24,354 nucleotides of DNA from assembly GCA_934630855.1 (NCBI GenBank), contig CAKTWW010000034.1, forward strand, positions 1 through 24,354, read 5' to 3'. The notes below the pieces were generated by a model. That model was not told the origin of the DNA, made no database searches, and worked only from the letters and a program-made list of their open reading frames with translations. Each line of letters opens with the position of its first letter. Within the stretch, counting starts at the first letter, position 1. This stretch comes from an uncultured Collinsella sp. Its GTDB lineage: Bacteria; Actinomycetota; Coriobacteriia; Coriobacteriales; Coriobacteriaceae. Shown here in pieces: positions 22,971-24,354 of the stretch. Both the position numbers and the translations under genes were made by a program.

Positions 22971-23549
22971 ATGGGTACGCTTGAGCTAATCAAAACGAGG
23001 CGTTCGATCCGGAAGTACGCGGACAGGCAGGTGTCTCGCGAGGATGTCGAGAAGGTACTTGAGGCGGGGATTTATGCCGCCAACGCCGGCGGCGGACAGC
23101 GCAGTATGGTGGTTGCCGTGCACAACGCTGAGCTTGCCGCACGCATCGGTCGCATGAACATGGCGGGCTTTAGCCGCACCGGCCTGGTGGGAAACTACGT
23201 GAGTCGCGACCAGCCGAGCGTCATCGACAACCCGGCAATTAAAAACGGCTTCTATGATGCGCCGACGGTGCTTTGCATCTTCTGCCAAGAGCGTTTTTTG
23301 TTTAGCGTTGCCGATGCGTTTGCCATTGCGCAGAACATGACGCTCGAGGCCCATGCGCTGGGACTTGGAAGCTGCATCGTCAGCCGCGCCGAGAAAACCT
23401 TTACTTCGGAAGAAGGCCAGGAGCTGCTCAAATTCTGGGGTGTGCCAGAGGGTTATATCTGTCGAGCATTCGTAACGCTCGGTTACTGCGACGGTTCCTA
23501 TCCCGCCGCAAAGCCCCGTCGCGACGGTAGAACCCTCATCGTCGAGTAG
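22971..23549 (+). CDS. Nitroreductase-family FMN protein
   Basis: A 192-residue flavin oxidoreductase-fold protein. KTRRSIRKYADRQVSRED is the FMN-phosphate binding start, APTVLCIFC and the LGLGSCIVS turn are family features, and GVPEGYICRAFVTLGY is the end motif. ATG 22971 is seven bases past the radical SAM stop with GAGGAGTAGGA upstream, so it is translated with it. The frame open from 22902 overlaps the radical SAM gene. In RiPP clusters, related flavin enzymes oxidise azolines or act on peptide carbons; here a redox step on the modified peptide is possible, or a separate housekeeping reduction. Confidence 0.86.
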   Translation: MGTLELIKTRRSIRKYADRQVSREDVEKVLEAGIYAANAGGGQRSMVVAVHNAELAARIGRMNMAGFSRTGLVGNYVSRDQPSVIDNPAIKNGFYDAPTVLCIFCQERFLFSVADAFAIAQNMTLEAHALGLGSCIVSRAEKTFTSEEGQELLKFWGVPEGYICRAFVTLGYCDGSYPAAKPRRDGRTLIVE

Positions 23550-23564
23550 CTGAGCCGAACACCC

Positions 23565-23682
23565 AGTCATCGGGGACGTTCTTTAACGACTAGTCATTTA
23601 AGAGCGTCCCCGATGACTACTTAAAGCTGTACGTCAGCATCCAAAGATGTCAAATAACGACGATTTTGGATGCTGACGTACA
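23565..23682. repeat. 120-bp double-hairpin repeat, copy 2
   Basis: The arms of the first hairpin are 23565-23583 and 23600-23618 (one mismatch). The second hairpin has perfect 18-base arms 23628-23645 and 23665-23682. Relative to 18497-18616, the first stem changes CATTGG/CCAATG to CATCGG/CCGATG, so both sides changed together. It starts 15 bases after the nitroreductase stop and ends before the converging ribbon-helix-helix gene. Confidence 0.9.
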
Positions 23683-23709
23683 CGTTTGGCTCCGGCAGGG
23701 GAGTAGGGC

Positions 23710-23976
23710 CTAAGCAATCATCGCGTCGAGCGTAATGAGCTCCCTGAGCCGTTCCGTGCGCGTTTGGCCATGATGTTTCGCCTTTTCTTCGAACGCCGCA
23801 AGAACCGATTCGCCTACACGTGCCGACAAAACAACGCTTGGCTCATCGGAGATTGGCGGTCTTCCCAACTTGATGGTGTGGCCCTTCGGCCATTCATCCC
23901 TCTCGTATGCCTCTGCGGCTTTCTCCAGCTCTCCAGGGGCAAATCCCATCATCTTCTCGAGCTGCTTAGCATCCAT
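23710..23976 (-). CDS. Ribbon-helix-helix (CopG-like) protein, possible antitoxin
   Basis: An 88-residue protein. The N-terminal part (MDAKQLEKMMGFAPGELEKAAEAYERDEWPKG) is followed by a ribbon-helix-helix-like segment, SVVLSARVGESVLAAFEEKAKHHGQTRTERLRELI, at about 47-81. ATG 23976 has AGGAGG six bases upstream, which is strong. Such proteins often act as antitoxins, but no toxin gene flanks it: downstream is a repeat and upstream is a gene-free stretch. It could be a solo regulator. Confidence 0.75.
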   Translation of the reverse strand: MDAKQLEKMMGFAPGELEKAAEAYERDEWPKGHTIKLGRPPISDEPSVVLSARVGESVLAAFEEKAKHHGQTRTERLRELITLDAMIA

Positions 23977-24311
23977 TGTGCCTCCTATCGATTGGCATAA
24001 TGTCGAGCGCTGGTTCGTGGTCTTTCTTTTTGTATACAGTTTCGTAGACAAAAATACAAGCAGTTTATCGGGCCAATTACTTGTCTTGACTGGACTTTTC
24101 GATGGGTAATGAGCATCGATAGCTCTTTGCTTTGCAGCTTGGAATTTGAACGTTCGCTGAACTTCCGAAGGGGGAGCGATTTAAAACTATCGAGATTCTG
24201 ACTAAGGGCCTTTACTGGTCTTCGATAGTGAGATCAACTTAATTCGCGACACAGTGTGTCGTGAATTGAAGTAGCCATTGGGTGTTCCTATAGTTTTGTC
24301 AACCGCCGGGA
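23977..24311. other. Intergenic region with inverted repeat, no gene seen
   Basis: About 335 bases without a convincing reading frame. It contains TGTATACAGTTTCG near 24033 and an imperfect 12-base palindrome AATTCGCGACAC/GTGTCGTGAATT at 24241-24267. There is also a short ACTATCGA/TCGATAGT dyad (24186-24193, 24222-24229) and CCGGG-ACTACT-CCCGG at 24306-24321 at the right border. It is AT-richer than the rest of the window and may be the flank of a mobile element. Confidence 0.4.
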
Positions 24312-24354
24312 CTACTCCCGGTAGGGCACCCGGTCGCGCATCACGGCGTATATC
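24312..24354 (-). mobile_element. Possible C-terminus of an IS110-type transposase, cut by window edge
   Basis: The minus strand from 24353 reads IYAVMRDRVPYRE then TAG. This resembles the conserved last residues of IS110-family transposases as I remember them (pattern IxAxLRDxxPY). Only 13 codons are visible, so this is a hint, not a firm call. The AT-richer spacer to its left could be the element's non-coding end. Confidence 0.4.

Noticed and set aside
21665..22993. 442-codon minus-strand open frame over the radical SAM gene
   Set aside because: Shadow frame. The plus strand has the CxxxCxxC and SPASM cysteines.

Overview
The window looks like chromosomal DNA from a gut Actinomycetota of the class Coriobacteriia, most likely Collinsella or a close relative. 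This is inferred from G+C-rich codon use, gene families typical of anaerobes (CXXC mini-protein plus polyferredoxin plus TlpA lipoprotein, OFA-like MFS transporters, sirtuin/macrodomain pair), and dense palindromic intergenic repeats. The species cannot be fixed from the sequence alone. About 25 genes are supported, with no rRNA, tRNA or CRISPR array.

Layout. (1) 1-1561, minus: an OmpR-type response regulator overlapping a sensor kinase that runs off the left edge. (2) 1652-3694, plus: a redox trio of a 48-aa CXXC protein, a NapH-like membrane polyferredoxin and a thioredoxin-fold lipoprotein. (3) 4140-10063: a guanidino-compound island with two paralogous MFS transporters flanking a TetR regulator, an agmatine-deiminase-family enzyme and a carbamoyltransferase. 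Three similar TetR-type operator sites tie the two arms together. (4) 10324-13572: a 1082-aa ABC ATPase fused to an FtsX-type permease. (5) 13870-16472, minus: a five-gene redox operon (aldo/keto reductase, 77-aa conserved small protein, carboxymuconolactone-decarboxylase-like protein, flavodoxin, cupin) with a divergent LysR regulator, followed by a dihydrouridine synthase gene. (6) 18641-20252, minus: a class M sirtuin and a zinc-type macrodomain protein, a predicted ADP-ribosylation write/erase pair. (7) 20394-23549: a divergent HxlR regulator and a four-gene cassette made of a 99-aa Cys-rich repeat peptide, a flavin-fold/two-[4Fe-4S] protein, a radical SAM/SPASM enzyme and a nitroreductase. 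(8) 23710-end: a ribbon-helix-helix protein and what may be the last codons of an IS110-type transposase.

The strongest candidate for a little-described system is region 7. The precursor carries a near-perfect 11-residue repeat with one Cys-Gly per unit (nine Cys in all), directly followed by a SPASM-type radical SAM maturase and two flavin/iron-sulfur proteins. This is the architecture of a ribosomally made, radical-SAM-modified peptide (RiPP) and resembles what I recall as the 'ACGX' system. Region 3 is a second candidate: a deiminase/carbamoyltransferase pathway with unusual transporters, regulator and an altered active-site motif.

The intergenic spaces hold at least four families of structured repeats: a 33-bp palindrome at three gene 3' ends, a 110-bp dispersed repeat in two copies, a 120-bp double-hairpin element in two copies with compensatory changes in one stem, and a 182-bp element with 32-bp perfect terminal inverted repeats.
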